A stretch of DNA of 64,000 nucleotides from Berberis thunbergii (GCA_003290165.1 QNQO01000520.1:62001-126000); one strand, 5' to 3'; positions 22,951 to 35,012 are shown, counted from the stretch's first letter. Numbers and translations are program-made. Notes: generated by a model from the sequence alone, not told the origin.

Positions 22951-24474
22951 AACACAACAGGGATGAAACTCATTCAATATACGATTCATATTCCTATGAG
23001 CACGAAGAATGTCACCCTTTCAATCATAGCTCCTTACTGAGCCCAATTCAATCGATTAAATAACACTATCACTTAATAACATTGCGATTTATATAAAGGC
23101 CAACATATGTATGTATGAAACCATACTAAAATTCTCATAATCATACATTACAACATATAGCAAGGGAGTTCAAAATGTTCACCACCACCAGTACAAAACT
23201 ATTTTGTATATCAAAAATAAACTTCCATTCAACCTATTCTAAGCTCGCCTACCAAGTCCCACTTACTACACCAATCCCTATAAAGTCAGTCTTCACACTA
23301 TAGTGGAGGTACATAGAGAGTTGCCTCCACTTAACAAAAAGTCATAGCCTTAGAAAATTTTAAAGGGGCTAGGGTCCCACTCCATGTCTACCAATACACA
23401 TAATATTCTATCTTTATTATACAAGACAGAGGCTCATAACAAAACAAAAGAGTGTTTGTAACAAACCGAGAACACAATGGAAAGAAATAACAAGCTGAAA
23501 GATCATTGTCATGATATTAAGTTATTCAATCTAACCAGGAGTTCTATCCAGTTTATCAGGCACCCAAGGCTCAGTTTGGTATGATCATGACCTTCACACA
23601 CATATTATAATTTTCCTGGTTTCATTATATATATCTAAGCAAGCATACAACAATGAAACGTGATGGAATGAACCACACCCATTATCTCAACAACTCAAAC
23701 TTTTCAAACATCAAGACATGGAACTTAGTAGCAATCATCTTACATGTCAAGAAAAGAGAACAGTCATCTATTGAGAATAAAAACAACTATTTTGTAAACT
23801 GCATATGAAAAGGTACATCTAGCATGATCAGGTACCCATAGTTTACTGCAAAATCTAGAGATGATTAGTAAATCTAAAGTGTTGTGTACAAATTCTTGAA
23901 AATATGTGCCAGAAAACTGATTTGTTTATAAATTTTAAGTAGTTTTGGGGAATCAAGTTGATCAGTCTCCAACAGTTCATGGATCTTCTTTTTTACCATC
24001 TATCTCACATTTAATATAGAAAACCAAAATTTATCTAATCTAATCATCTAATCTTTCAAATGAGAGATTTACAGATATGCAAACTTCATTATACCTTGAA
24101 ATGTAGACTTCATTATACTACAAACAAAACAAAAGTTCAGATCTGAAATTGAAATAAAGAAAACGCACATACAAGAAAGGAATGGAGAAAACTCACTCAT
24201 CAAGCCATCAAGCCTCGTCGTCCTCTCTTCAAAAATCACCTACAAATCCTAACACTACACCCTCTCTAGCCCGATCCATCATTGCCACTTCTTATCAATT
24301 GGCCACGCAATCTCTCCATTGCCAGTCACCACCACCAATGTCATCTCCTCGCCATCTCAACCTTCTTTCACACCACTGCTTCCCCAAGATCAACGAGAGA
24401 TAGAGGGAATGAGCCCTCTCTGTTACATAGAGGAAGAAGGAGAAAAAAAAAGGAAAAAGGAGAAAAATATTTCC

Positions 24475-24483
24475 TCTTTATAG
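24475..24483 (-). promoter_or_regulatory. TATA-like box of the Tekay-type LTR
   Basis: On the minus strand CTATAAAGA lies about 290 bp inside the LTR start. It is followed by a pyrimidine-rich leader. Support is position and sequence only. Confidence 0.4.
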
Positions 24484-26659
24484 GGTGGGTGGCTATTTGC
24501 CCCCACTAAAATTCTAAAGGCAGTCCACCCTTTAACTTTACAAAATAAAACCATAATCATTAGTTTATAAAAGCCCAAAATCACGCCAAAATACAATTTA
24601 GTAGCAACCCATCAACATTAGGGTTTACAAAATTTTGGCTAAACACACACACCTTATTCAATTTAGCCATGGCAAACAAAACAAATCTTTTTCCCAATAA
24701 ATGAGATTACAATATATGCCACAATTAATAAATAATAATTTTTTATTATTTAATTAGGCAGGTATTACAGTGTTGGTGATGCAGACATCAACCAGCAAGA
24801 GGTTATGCTGACGAGCGCTGGGTCGTGTTGCTTACCCAAGGTTTTGGGGTTGCTGGTTCAATTATGAGGAAACAGAAAGTTCATAGGCCTCCCAGCCCTG
24901 CCAAGATGCTGGTCGTCAGTTCCGGTCGTGTGTTGAAGAGGAAGAAACTTGCTTCCTCATTTTTTCACACTGCTAGGGCTCTCCCTCACCTTGTTTTTCT
25001 CTGGAAGGGAGGTCGTTCAGAGGATGATTCTTATCTTCCTGAGGACGATGTGGTGAACCAAGTTCTCAAAAGGAGTAAGAAAGAAGTTTCCCACCCTCTA
25101 GACGACCGTGAGAAAGATCTTGTTGCTTCTTACGATTTGCCCGCCTCTACCGGCATGTTTATCAATAATTAATGCTTCGTCAAGAGTAAAATGTTTCCGC
25201 TTGGTATTTGGCAGTCAAAGAATCCGGGGAGTACTAAAACCTTGGATGACTTCGAGTATGATCCGCCAGTGGAGGATCGAGTTGTTGCCCGAGCTCGAGA
25301 TTTCAAGCTCAATGTTTCTTTTATCGTGGTTGGGACCTTGAATCACCGGCTACTCCTTCCGCTTATCGTTTTGTTCCTATTGTCCTTGGTGAGACCTTAT
25401 GGCCTTCTAAGGCTGATTGCAAGAAAACGCTCGCAACCTCATTGGCGACTATCACGGTCGGTTGGCTAATAGGGCTCTTTTGCCCATACAACAACCACGT
25501 CGTCATATTGACGATGGCCTCCAGCGTCTTATGGAAGGGATGGTGCATCTTACTTATGCGGTCGTGATGGGGTCGAATTGTAAGGTGTCTCATGACCAAG
25601 CTGCGCACATCGAGCGGAAACTATCAGGACACATTCTGGTCCTTTCTCATGTTCTTCGTCGACTGAATTTGTTGAAGGCATAGTGCATAGGGCATGAGAG
25701 GGTTGCAGATTATGCGCTGGTGTCGTTAGGGGAACTCGAGGCTACGCGTGATGTGTTTGCCTCTAACCTTGAGAAATCCAAAGTGGAATTGGGCAAGTTG
25801 CGATCCCGTCTGGATGTTGCTGAGAAGGAGTTGTCCGACCGAAAGGCTAAAAATGATGAGGTTGTTCGTTCTGCCGAGGAATATTCTGCCAAGTTCAAGG
25901 CTTTTATTATTCGGATCGCTCAACTGAATTCTGAATTTGTAGAGACCAAATCAGTGGTCTCCGCTAAACTTTCGGGTATTGACAGATAGTTAGCGTCAAC
26001 CCGAGCTGAGCTGTCAACTGTTACTAAGAAGTTGAAGGCAGCGGAGGCCACGAATTGGAAAATAGTGGTTGAGGGTCGTCACGATTTTTTGGATTTTCTA
26101 GAGACGCAAGGTTTGGATATGACCCAATATTGTTGCTTTGCTAAGCAGAAATTTGATGATATTGTGGAAGTTGTTCCGGATTCACTAAGGGATCCGAATA
26201 TCGAGGAGCCTTCTGATCCTATGCTGTCTAGAGATACTGCCCACGACGTTGATTCTCCTTCTTAGTTATTGTTTGCTTTTTTCTGTAATCTCCCTTTTTA
26301 GAAGATAAATGTTAAAATTTATGACATTTTTGGGAGATTTCTGACTTGTTTGTCCAGATTTTTACTAATGGCTTCGATGCTCGACGTTCTAGTCACATAG
26401 AAGCTTTAGTTTATGGAATCATGTTTCACATTTAGATTACAATGTCGCACATTACAATCGACGTAAAAGTCCAACTCTTATGCCCTAGTACTTTATTACT
26501 TCATGGTTGATCAGGCAAGAAGTTATTGTTTTATGTTTAACTCGTTTGTCCAATACATGTTATTGTTTTTGCTCGATACTCTAGTCGTGCTGAGTATTTT
26601 CTCGTGTTACTTTTTTTAATCCGACTTTTTTGTCCCGATTAAATTTTCGTGGTTTTGAA

Positions 26660-29444
26660 ATTGAAAGCAAAAGACTTTATTGATAATATATTTTCAAGTG
26701 CTCTACATTCCATGGTAAATGTATCATTTCGCCCTATTTGTTTTTCAACCAGTATTTCCTGATCTGTTGATTTTTGTTACTCGGTGTGGTCCTTCCCAGT
26801 TTGGGTACAGCTTGCCCACGCGGGGCTTTTTCATCTTGAGTTGGATTTTTCGTAACACCCAGTCTCCGACATTAAAAATTCAGGTTCACACATTCTTGTT
26901 GTAATACCCTGCCATGCGTTGTTGGTAGGCTATTGTTTTAATGGAAGTTGTTACTCGTTTTTCTTCGAGGAGATCCAGCTCGACTCTTAATGCTTCGATG
27001 TTTTCCTTGGCATGGAATTCTTTGATTCAGAATGTTGGCATTCCGATCTCCACAGGTATCATTTCTTCAAACTCGTACACGTGGCCGAAACGTGTTTCTC
27101 CTGTCGGAGTTCATTTTGTTGTTCAGCAAGCCCAAAGGACGCCAGGTAACTCGGATGTCCATAGCTTTTTCACTGCCTCGAGTCTTCTTTTGATTGCTTC
27201 CAAGATTGTCCTATTAGTGACATCGGCTTGTCCGTTTGCTTGTGCATGAGCTGGTGCGGAGAAATGTTGCTGGATATTTAGATTCTCGCATAACTACTTA
27301 ACCTTCTTGTCTTCAAATTGTCTCCCATTGTTTGTGACGATTACTCTTGGGATCCCGAATCTGCATATGATGTCTCTCCAAAAAAAATTCTCGCCTTGTG
27401 TTTCGCCTACTTTGTGAGGGGTTCTACTTCTACCCATTTGGTTAAGTAGTCTACTGCGATGAGGAGAAACTTCTTCTTATCAGACGTTGGGAGTGGTCTT
27501 ACGATGTCCATTCCCCATTGTGCTAATGGTCAGGGGCTGATCATTGGGATCAGATTTTGTCCCGGCAGATGGGTGAATGGGGTGAATTCTTGGCACTTGT
27601 CGCATTTACGAATAGTTGATTTTTGCATCTGCGACTGTTTTGCTGATGTAGTACACTGGGTTTTGCATGCTTTTTTCTTCTCGTATCAGTGTCAAACTCA
27701 CTACAAGGTTGGACATAGATAGATACAAATACAGTGTTTCTCCCGTGTTTAGTTTTGTTAGTAGCTTTGTACTTCCCATATATGCTTTATGGCTTTGAAA
27801 GGTTTTCTCGCATTCATCATTCCACTTGAATGTCTTGTTCCCCTTCAAGATCTTGAAGAAAGGCAGATACTTCTCTGGTGATCTGAAGATAAATCTATTG
27901 AGAGTTGTTATCCTTCCATTAAGATTTTGAACACCTTTTATGTTTGTCGGTCACTGCATGTTGAGAAGCATTTGTATCTGCTTTGGATCGGCTTCAATTC
28001 CTCATTGGTTGACCATGTACCCGAGGAACTTCCTTGACTCCACTCCAAAGGTGTATTTCTCCGGGTTCAGCTTCATATTATACTTTCGTAGCTAGGAGAA
28101 AACTTGTTCAAGATCCACGACATGGTCTGTTTTTCGTGAGTTTTTAACAAGCATATCGTCGATGTAAACCTCAATTGTTTTGCCGATTTGATCTTTAAAC
28201 ATCTTGTTCACTAGCCGTTGATACGTTGTTCATGCGTTCTTTAATCCGAATGGCATTACTTGATAACAATATTTCTCCCATTTCCATTATGAAAGAGGTT
28301 TTTTCTTGGTCAAGAGGGTACATTTATATTTGATTATACCTAGAGTGCGCATCCATGAAACTCAGCATTTCATGTCCAACAATTGCATCCACTATTTGAT
28401 CTATTTGTGAAAGTGGAAAGTTGTCTTTAGGGCAACCTGTATTTAGGTCGGTGTAGTCCACGCACACCCTCCATTTTTTGTTCTTCTTCTTTACTAGTAC
28501 TGTGTTTGCCAACCAATCCGTAGTGAGCTTCTCTAATAATTCATGAGCTGAGTAGTCGGTGCACTTATTCGTTTATTGCCTGATTACGCTTCGGGGCCAC
28601 CAGTCTTCTTTTTTGTCGAGCCGATTTCTTATCTAGATTTACTAGCAATTTGTGAAAGATGATGGATGGGTCTATCTCCACCATGTCCTTCATCGTCCAT
28701 GCAAAAACATCTTGGTTATCTTTCAGCAGCTGGATCAGTTCCTTGGCGAGTTCAGCGTGAATCTTTTTGATGATTCAGACGGCCTTTTTCTGCTTCGTTG
28801 TATAAGTAAACCTCGACCGTTTCTTCTTCCGGTTGTTGTCCGGTGTTGGGTCGATCTTGTAGACTAGTTGGAGCTGTATTGTCGTCCAGAGAGTCCGAAC
28901 TCTTTTCATCAAGCTGTTGTGAAGGCTCTTCTAGTCATTGCAGTAATTGCTATTTATGGAGAGTCTTTATTGCTGCAAAATGACACTCCCGGGTCGCTGG
29001 TTGGTCTCCTTTGATCCTTCCGATACCATTGTCAATATGGTACTTCAAGCATTGATGCATAGTGAAGGAAATTGCGCCCATCTTGTGTATCCACAGCCTC
29101 CCAAGTAGCATGTTATACGCAGCAGGAGCGTCGATGACAAGATAGTCCTTCAATAATACCCGCTGCTTTCCTGGCTCTCCTGCTTCGACCGGTAGTTGAA
29201 TCAAGCTCAGTAGGTGACATTGTTCCCCAGTAAAACCTACCATAGATTGATTGCTAGGTGATAGCATCTCATTAGTGAACCGCATCCTTCGAAAAGCTGT
29301 CAGGTATAAGAGGTTGGCCGAGTTGCCGGTGTCGACCAATAATCTTTTGATTTTCCATTTAGCTATCATGACCGAGATCACTAAAACATCATTGTGTGGG
29401 AAATTAACCCCATCAACATCTTCGTTTGAGAATGTTAGAGTCAT
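26660..29444 (-). pseudogene. Tat-2 pol remnant with RNase H deleted
   Basis: Right to left: protease LLVDTGNSANLLYLTAF and AYNMLLGRLWIHKMGAI (29444-28950). RT has WRVCVDYTDLNTGCPKDNFP (about 28450) and an intact catalytic box in VYIDDMLVK (about 28165). The RT connection ends at YYISKTVADAKINYS (27606). One residue later the frame reads into the integrase zinc-finger half KCDKCQEF (27590), so RNase H and the first half of the zinc finger are missing; the same interval is present in Tat-1. The integrase core has VRPLPTSDKKKFLLIAVDYL, and the GPY-like block is near 26800 (GKLYPNWEGP). Stops occur throughout. Confidence 0.8.
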
Positions 29445-30270
29445 TTGTATTGCTTTTGCGCGCTATGCGGATGGTTCTTGGAATCTGATCTTTGTACGTA
29501 AGTCTCTGACTATACGCTTTCAGGATCGATTATTGGATTGCTCATTTTCCCCGGCCGCGTCATGCAAGACATATATTGTTTCCTTTACTCGCTCCCTTGA
29601 GATGATTTTTTCGCCCTCGAGTTCGACGAATTCTTTGAGTCATCATTCTCTGATATGACGTTCAATCTCGTCCTTCAAACTGTGACAATCTTTGGTATTG
29701 TGGCCATAATCATTGTGGAAGAGGTAGTGTCTGTTCTTGCTCCGCTTCTCTGGATCTCCTCTCATTTTCGATGACCATTTGACATCCTATCTTCCTGCCA
29801 TAACTTCAAGAATCTCGCTCCGACTCACTATTAGAGTCGAGAACGATCTCCCATATTTGGGCTTTTTCGGTTGTAGATTTTCAAACTTCCCTTGATTACA
29901 CCTGAAACTATTGTTAGTCCGGTGTCTCTTAAGCTAGGTGATTTCTACTCGAAAGTTTTTGCCCTTCAGGTTTCGGATGATCCTGTTTACCATTTCGATT
30001 ACGTGGTTCATCTGAGCCATAAACATCTCTACTCGGGGATCTGAGGGGATTCCCCAAGACGTCAGAGACGTTTTAACCGTTACCTGTTGGAGCTCTTTCT
30101 CAGTAGGTATAGTTGTTTCGACGGTTGTCGCTGGATCAATATTGGGCAACACGTCGTATCTTTCATCGCCGGATTGAAGATTTGTGGAGCATTCCATTGA
30201 TCTTCTATCGGGTTGTGTTACTGTAAATCTTATTTTTGAAAGGGAACTCGTCGGTCCCCACGGACGGTGC
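29445..30270 (-). pseudogene. Tat-2 gag remnant, capsid core deleted
   Basis: From the right, MECSTNLQSGDERYDVLPNI and MAQMNHVIEMVNRIIRNLKG (30330-29940) are N-terminal gag. The text then jumps to the C-terminal knuckle-like YLFHNDYGHNTKDCHSLKDE (about 29700). The capsid core seen in Tat-1 (near 11800) is absent, which indicates a deletion near 29850-29930. Confidence 0.65.
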
Positions 30271-30275
30271 CAAAC

Positions 30276-30800
30276 TGATGCGTCCAAAAATAGTCTTCCT
30301 GTGAGTTTGACCTGCAAAACAATCGTTGCCAAAGACCACCTTTTTGGTGGTCGAAGGCACTCCGATGCTAAAGTCAGTAACTCTATTGGAAGAATGAAGT
30401 AAATTTGGACAAAACTAAGTTAAAGTTGCATACCTGTGTCGAATGTTCTCTTTACCTTTTATAATGGTCATGGTTAACTCTCTGCGTGACTTAAGCATGT
30501 GAGGCGCAACGAAAGAAGATGTTTCTTGTAACTGTATCTTCCTTAATGGAGTTGAATTCGTGGAGGCGTAACTCCCTCCACGGCTATTTTTTGGTGCAAC
30601 GTTCCGTTTCTTTATGAGAGAACTCGTGTCAGGCCTGGATTTGGGCTCTGATTGGTTTGGGCATTGTTTGCGTTTCTTCATTGGTGAGCCTCTGTAGTTG
30701 GCTTTATGAGCTACCCAATAGATCGGACGTTGTATTCTCGCGATGGGTCTCTATGCCACGTATATGGTCTTGATGATCAGTCTATTTTGATATATTAACA
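30276..30800 (-). repeat. Tat-2 5' LTR
   Basis: 525 bp. It begins TGATGCGTCC and ends TATATTAACA on the plus strand. It is clearly alignable to 16239-16792 but carries many substitutions and indels, so the insertion is old. Confidence 0.85.
30455..30467 (-). promoter_or_regulatory. TATA box of the Tat-2 5' LTR
   Basis: The minus strand reads CCATTATAAAAGG. The sister LTR has a similar word at 16424-16436. It would drive the gag-pol transcript, opposite to the antisense promoter at 17017. Confidence 0.55.
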
Positions 30801-31602
30801 ATTGTATTTGAGGAATTCTAGAAGGATTTCTAAACTAGCCACCTAAGCACAAATATTACTGAAAAATCTTAGGACAGTAAAAATTTAGGAGCCTACTGTG
30901 AATGCAGGTATAACTTTTCTTTCAACTCAAATAAATGGTTCACAATCCGTAACTCTACAATAACAATGTATACTAAAGTGTGGGGTTGTCATTAATTATT
31001 ATTATTATTAATTAGAACCAATGTAATACCAGTGGAAAATTGCATTAGGGCATCAAAGCAAATGATGACATTTAAACTAGATTGGCATCCCTCTATGGGC
31101 GTAACCTAAATTCGAAGCGCTAACTCGAATTCCTTCTACGTGCTGATTAACAATAACTTTGAATTCCCACTCCAATCACTGGATGAAAATAGAGCAGCAT
31201 CACCAAACAATCATAATGCTCAAGCACGTTATATTGGGAGTTTTAGTACCTTGTTTTACATGATCACGTAAATGCTCTCAAGCTTAATTATTGCTTAGAG
31301 AAGGCATAACCAGCACGAACTAGCAACAATGACTAAGTTCAGTCTAAACACAGCAGACCAGCTAGATATGCCATGGATGTAACTTAGAATCAAAATACAG
31401 ATAAATCAGAAATTTCTGATATCTGGAGTTACCTATAAATTGCGTGGTAGGCAAGTTTTGGAGTTGGTGATGCATAAAATATACATGAAACAAGTAAAAA
31501 TGTCGATGATCATCAGATCTGATGTAGAGTTGTAGACATGCTATTGCTATTGACAAAAGATCAAAAATGTGAAACCATGTCAGTAACCTTTTTTTTTTTA
31601 TC

Positions 31603-31629
31603 GGGGGGGGGGGGGGGGGGGGGGGGGGG
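31603..31629. repeat. 27-base G run
   Basis: Counted as 27 consecutive G on the plus strand, preceded by a T run of about 11 and ATC. Such a tract can form G-quadruplex structures and is easily mis-sized in sequencing, so its exact length should be treated with care. Confidence 0.8.
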
Positions 31630-32282
31630 ATGGATTTGAATAACATTGACACCATCTGTATGCAATAGTAAAACTTCATTTTACATTTCATTGGGTAATG
31701 TGATGAGTGCATGGCGGGATGGTAAAACTTATAGTATAACAGTAAGAATCTTCAATGCACCATGGAAAGACACTTCTTTGAGAAAAGTCACCCACACACA
31801 CAAGTACTAAAACATAAATAGACTGAGAGAAGGAAACCAGGGAGAGTCAAAGAAGCTAAAAATATCCTCACAAAAGACTTGGTCAAACTTTCACAATAAA
31901 ACTTTCTTCTTCTAGAGTGTCGGATACAAACACAAGCAAAGCTACGTGTATGGATGAAAAGGCAAGTCTAGCTAGTATTGTTTACTTCCAACAGTCAATA
32001 GTGAAGACCTTTTTTCAATCTTTAGATGTATGATGTCCTGTCTCTTTTCTTTTTTTTTGATTTCTCTCTGTAGAAGAATATTTGTTTCAAAGTGAATGGT
32101 TAGATCGATCAGATACTTAAAGTAGGAAACGTCAGAGGTTTTTCTTTCTTAATGAGAAGGAAAAGAAGCTAGAATGGTTTGATAGGTACATTTTAATCCA
32201 CATTTAGCCAGTCTGTCTCAGACTTCTATCCTACTTACATTTCATAATCGCACACTCAACAAAGTTGAAGAAGATGAAGAAT

Positions 32283-32439
32283 TTTTTTTTTTGGAAGGCG
32301 AGCTCGGTTTTTAAGGATCCCATAACCCTATCAATTGAGTGACCTATAAGTCAACACTCATTAGAAAGTGGGATTCGAAGCTAGGACGTGGGGAACAAAC
32401 CCACACAGCCCTAACCACTAGGCCATAACACCATTGGCA
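32283..32439 (-). mobile_element. tRNA-derived SINE
   Basis: On the minus strand: A-box region GGCCTAGTGGTTAGGGCT, B-box region AGCTTCGAATCCC, 3' poly-A (T run at 32283-32292 on the plus strand). The 7-bp duplication GAAGAAT lies at 32276-32282 and 32440-32446. Confidence 0.85.
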
Positions 32440-33207
32440 GAAGAATCTCGTCATCTATTCTCTTCTTCTTCGTTCTTTCTTTCTTTCTTTCTTTTTATTT
32501 AAAGGGAGAGGGATTTTATTCAACTCAAACCTGAAATTTTAATACCATCCATCCATCACAAATCTACCCGCTCTGAGCTAATAACCCCTTGGTGCGAAAA
32601 CCTGTTTTATTATACATCAAACCCTAACCTGACTTTGTAATAAAAACAGTACAATTCAATGGAGTAACAATATTAATAAGATTTTCATGGAGTAGTCAGC
32701 TACTCAAATAACCTTTTCAAGACTTTCTTCATCTCATTATTTCATTCATTTTGTTTAATCCTCCATGATCCAAAACAAATGGTTTTTTATTTTTTTTTTA
32801 GAGAAACCATTACATTAATGGGGTGATCACAAAGGACTAACTATCAGTTGGATGTAACATTAATACAGTGTTTTCTGTTCTGCCCTTTTGGTGTATTGTA
32901 ATTATATTCCGTGACCTCAATAGCAAGGCCCACCGGCTCGCTACTATGGCAGGGGATCTTGTATTTCTGACTAGTTGCTGAGGATGATAAATATGATTTG
33001 GTAAAGAATAATTTATGGGGTACTCAAAATCTCTTTGTAACTCTGCAAGTTTTCATCCAAACTTTGAAGCAGTTTGGTTTTGGATTAATACTTATTTCTG
33101 TATCTGACTTTCTTCCTATCCAAATTAATGAGATTTTATTACGACTTGCACAAACAAAGAAATATCTAGAAAAATAGTCAAAGAAAGCCTGAAGCTGAAC
33201 CTGCTCT

Positions 33208-33262
33208 CTCTCTTTCTCTCTTTCTCTCTCTCTGTATAACATCACATCACATCACATCTCAC
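33208..33262. repeat. CT microsatellite and CACAT repeat
   Basis: CTCTCTCTTT-type repeats at 33208-33233 are followed by ATCAC units (33240-33260). These are simple sequence repeats downstream of HSFB4. Confidence 0.7.
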
Positions 33263-33627
33263 CATCTCATTAATGTTAACTGAAATGCAGAAGAAATAGA
33301 AGTAGAAGGAGAAGAACATGTAAGAGATAGTAACAATGAAGCATGCACAGATTCAGAAATCAAGATGAAAAAAATGCAGAACCAAAATTTAATTTAATTT
33401 TTTTTTTCCTCTTCTTGAGACTACCTAGAGCCTGCATTCATGGCTGAGAGAGTACAAAGAGATGGGGTGGGGGGAGGGGGCGAACTTATATACACCAAAA
33501 CAATGAAGAAAACTCACTGACACAAGCAACAACAGCTCAAACCATCCCGCCATTGAAGAAGAAGAAAATAAGTTGAAGAACACTAGCCAGCCCACAAATT
33601 CATCATAATAATCAAGCTAGTAAGTCA

Positions 33628-34738
33628 TTAAGAACACGAAGAAGGTGGCATGAGATTCAAACCTAAATCATCGTTACTTAAAACTAATCTAGCTTTGTTA
33701 ATATCCAGATTTGAAGAAGTGGGTTCTGGGTGTAATCTCTTCTTTGAGTGTAGAAGTGAAACCCCGAACAGCTTTGTTGAAGTGTTGTGTGTACTTGTGG
33801 GTTCTTCAAAACATGCTTGTTGTTGGTTGTATTGTTTAGAATTGAACCCAACAATGGAAGAACCACCACTACCTTTTTGGATCACTGAACCAGTGTTGGA
33901 TGAATTGAGGATGGAAGATGGGAAAGAATTGCTTGGGGAAACAGGTCTGACATGGTTCTGTACAAAGTAGATGATATCATTGTAAAGCTTTCTCATGTGT
34001 GAGAGCTCAGACATCAACACTGTGTTGCTTCTTCTGAGTCTCTCATTGTCTTGGGATAAAGCATTGATGGAAGTGTTAAGTATGATTCCATTGTGAGTGC
34101 AAACACCGCATTGAGGAGGTTGAAAATGATGTGGTGGTGAGTCTGAAGACCAGTTTACTTGGTCGTCCAAGTCAGATGGGGAGATACTCACTCGCCCGGT
34201 CTGGAATGGGAAGTAACCCCCCGATGGTTGTGGAAGAGAGACTTGTTGTTGTGGATGCGAAGTCTTTCTCCGGTGAATCTCACAGAGTAGATGCTTCTCC
34301 CCTCTCTTGAAGAAGTCGTTTGCGAACTCCCATCTATCCGGAACAATCTTCCTGAAACCCTAGATTTTAGAAATTTGGTTAAACATTATTTCAGACAGAC
34401 ACAAATTAAGGAAAGAAATGTTCAGTAGTAGTAAGTGAGTGAGCATATACATAAGTGTTAAGTTGTCGAACGAAGCTGGAGAAGTTGTTGTGCTTGAAGT
34501 AGTTGGGGAGAAGATCACGAGCGAACTCTGGAGGACGCCATACGATGAAGGTTGAGTCGTCTTCGCCCCAAGAGACGATGTGGTCAGTGGAGGGATCGTC
34601 AACTAGTTGGTATGTTTTGGTCAGGAACGGAGCTGGGACTGATTTGTGGGAGTCTAGTGAGAGCAAGATGCTTCCTCCACCACCACTCTCACTACCACCA
34701 CCACAGTAGTCGTTGTTGCTGTCAAGCATGAGTGCCAT
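33628..34738 (-). CDS. HSFB4: Heat stress transcription factor class B (HSFB4-like)
   Basis: Two exons on the minus strand: 34738-34451 (96 codons) and 34359-33628, separated by a 91-bp GT-AG intron. The protein is 339 aa. Residues about 32-125 are the HSF DNA-binding domain ([40 protein letters not shown], then [17 protein letters not shown] from exon 2), and the intron falls after RQLNTY, the position conserved in plant HSFs. Residues about 196-232 form the HR-A/B coiled coil without the class A insert. The class B repressor motif LFGV is at 293-296, a basic KKR follows at 302-304, and the tail has an EAR-like DLGLNL. The start MALMLD matches HSFB4 relatives. Class B HSFs are nuclear repressors; the Arabidopsis HSFB4 relative acts in root stem-cell patterning. 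All motifs are intact, so this is probably a working gene. Confidence 0.95.
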
Positions 34739-34867
34739 TTTATGTTGTTTGGTTTGGTTGGAGAAGAAAAAAGAGAGATTTGTAACAAAGGGATGGTTTT
34801 GTGTTTTGTTTTCTACACCTGGGTGGGTCGGTTTCGGTTTTGGTTTTGTAGAGAGGAAGGAGAGAAT

Positions 34868-34925
34868 ATGTGTTGTGTTGTGTTGTGTTGTGCTGTGCTG
34901 TGTGTCTTCTCTCTCTCTCTCTCTC
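34868..34925 (-). repeat. Repeat-rich 5' leader of HSFB4
   Basis: On the gene strand an AG microsatellite (about 34904-34925) is followed by ACACA and CAACA units (plus strand TGTTG repeated about five times, 34868-34890). It lies 130-190 bp upstream of the ATG and so is probably within the leader. Confidence 0.7.
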
Positions 34926-35012
34926 TGTGAAATGAAATGGGAAATTCAAGACACACCCGTGACACTATCTTTCTTTCTCTATTCTGACTGACTGGATCCC
35001 GCGCACACCCGC

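Larger units (their letters stand above)
17819..24769 (-). mobile_element. Solo LTR of about 2.99 kb (Tekay/Del-like), nested in Tat-2
   Basis: The duplication GTGTT is exact at 17814-17818 and 24770-24774. On the minus strand the LTR begins TGTAATACCTGCC and ends AAATCGGGGTGTGACA, ends typical of Tekay-type chromovirus LTRs. The plus-strand start (TGTCACACCCCG) occurs only once and no pol is present, so this is one LTR and not a full element. Its 6951 bp include a 3956-bp CACTA insertion. Without it and its 3-bp duplication the LTR is 2992 bp. A TATA-like CTATAAAGA on the minus strand (24475-24483) is placed as expected. Confidence 0.85.
17106..26265 (+). pseudogene. Antisense extra ORF of Tat-2, split by a nested insertion
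   Basis: First part 17106-17813: MSNSMVLSGVVLDDCEVLFL, then NMEIILPIKGDG, GYIAPYPSMFHSGLRLP, PNGWKVTIS-like text and REDYGGWSRPKFY. This is the same PF04195-type domain as in Tat-1. The ORF is interrupted at 17819 and resumes at 24770. The second part has IHQVEW-like and Arg/Lys-rich pieces, then a long heptad-like coiled coil (ELEATRDVFASNLEKSKVEL and AEKELSDRKAKNDEVVRSAE, 25720-25980) and ends with an acidic tail at 26265 (DVDSPS). A few stops (17347, 24864, 25682, 25987) and frameshifts are present. Total coding would be about 2.2 kb. The coiled coil suggests self-association, but the function is unknown. Confidence 0.75.
16239..30800 (-). mobile_element. Tat-2: Tat-lineage Ty3/gypsy element with perfect 5-bp duplication
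   Basis: The duplication ATTGT is exact at 16234-16238 and 30801-30805. LTRs are at 16239-16792 and 30276-30800 and share TG...CA ends (TGATG at one side, ATCATCA or ATTAACA at the other). Gag-pol reads on the minus strand and the extra ORF on the plus strand, as in Tat-1. Next to the 5' LTR the minus strand reads GTTTGGCACCGTCCGTGGGG, the usual Tat primer-binding context. The element is 14.6 kb because of a 6.95-kb nested insertion. Without it, it is about 7.6 kb, short for a Tat element, in keeping with internal deletions in gag and RNase H. Confidence 0.92.
30806..33627. other. Intergenic stretch downstream of HSFB4
   Basis: No second gene is seen. It holds a 27-base G run, a SINE (32283-32439) and CT-rich plus CACAT microsatellites (33208-33262). 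The right part should include the 3' untranslated region of the minus-strand HSFB4 gene. No polyadenylation signal stands out enough to call. Confidence 0.5.

Noticed and set aside
17819..24769. A complete LTR retrotransposon nested in Tat-2
   Set aside because: The terminal text TGTCACACCCCG occurs only once and no gag or pol is present outside the CACTA, so a solo LTR explains it better.
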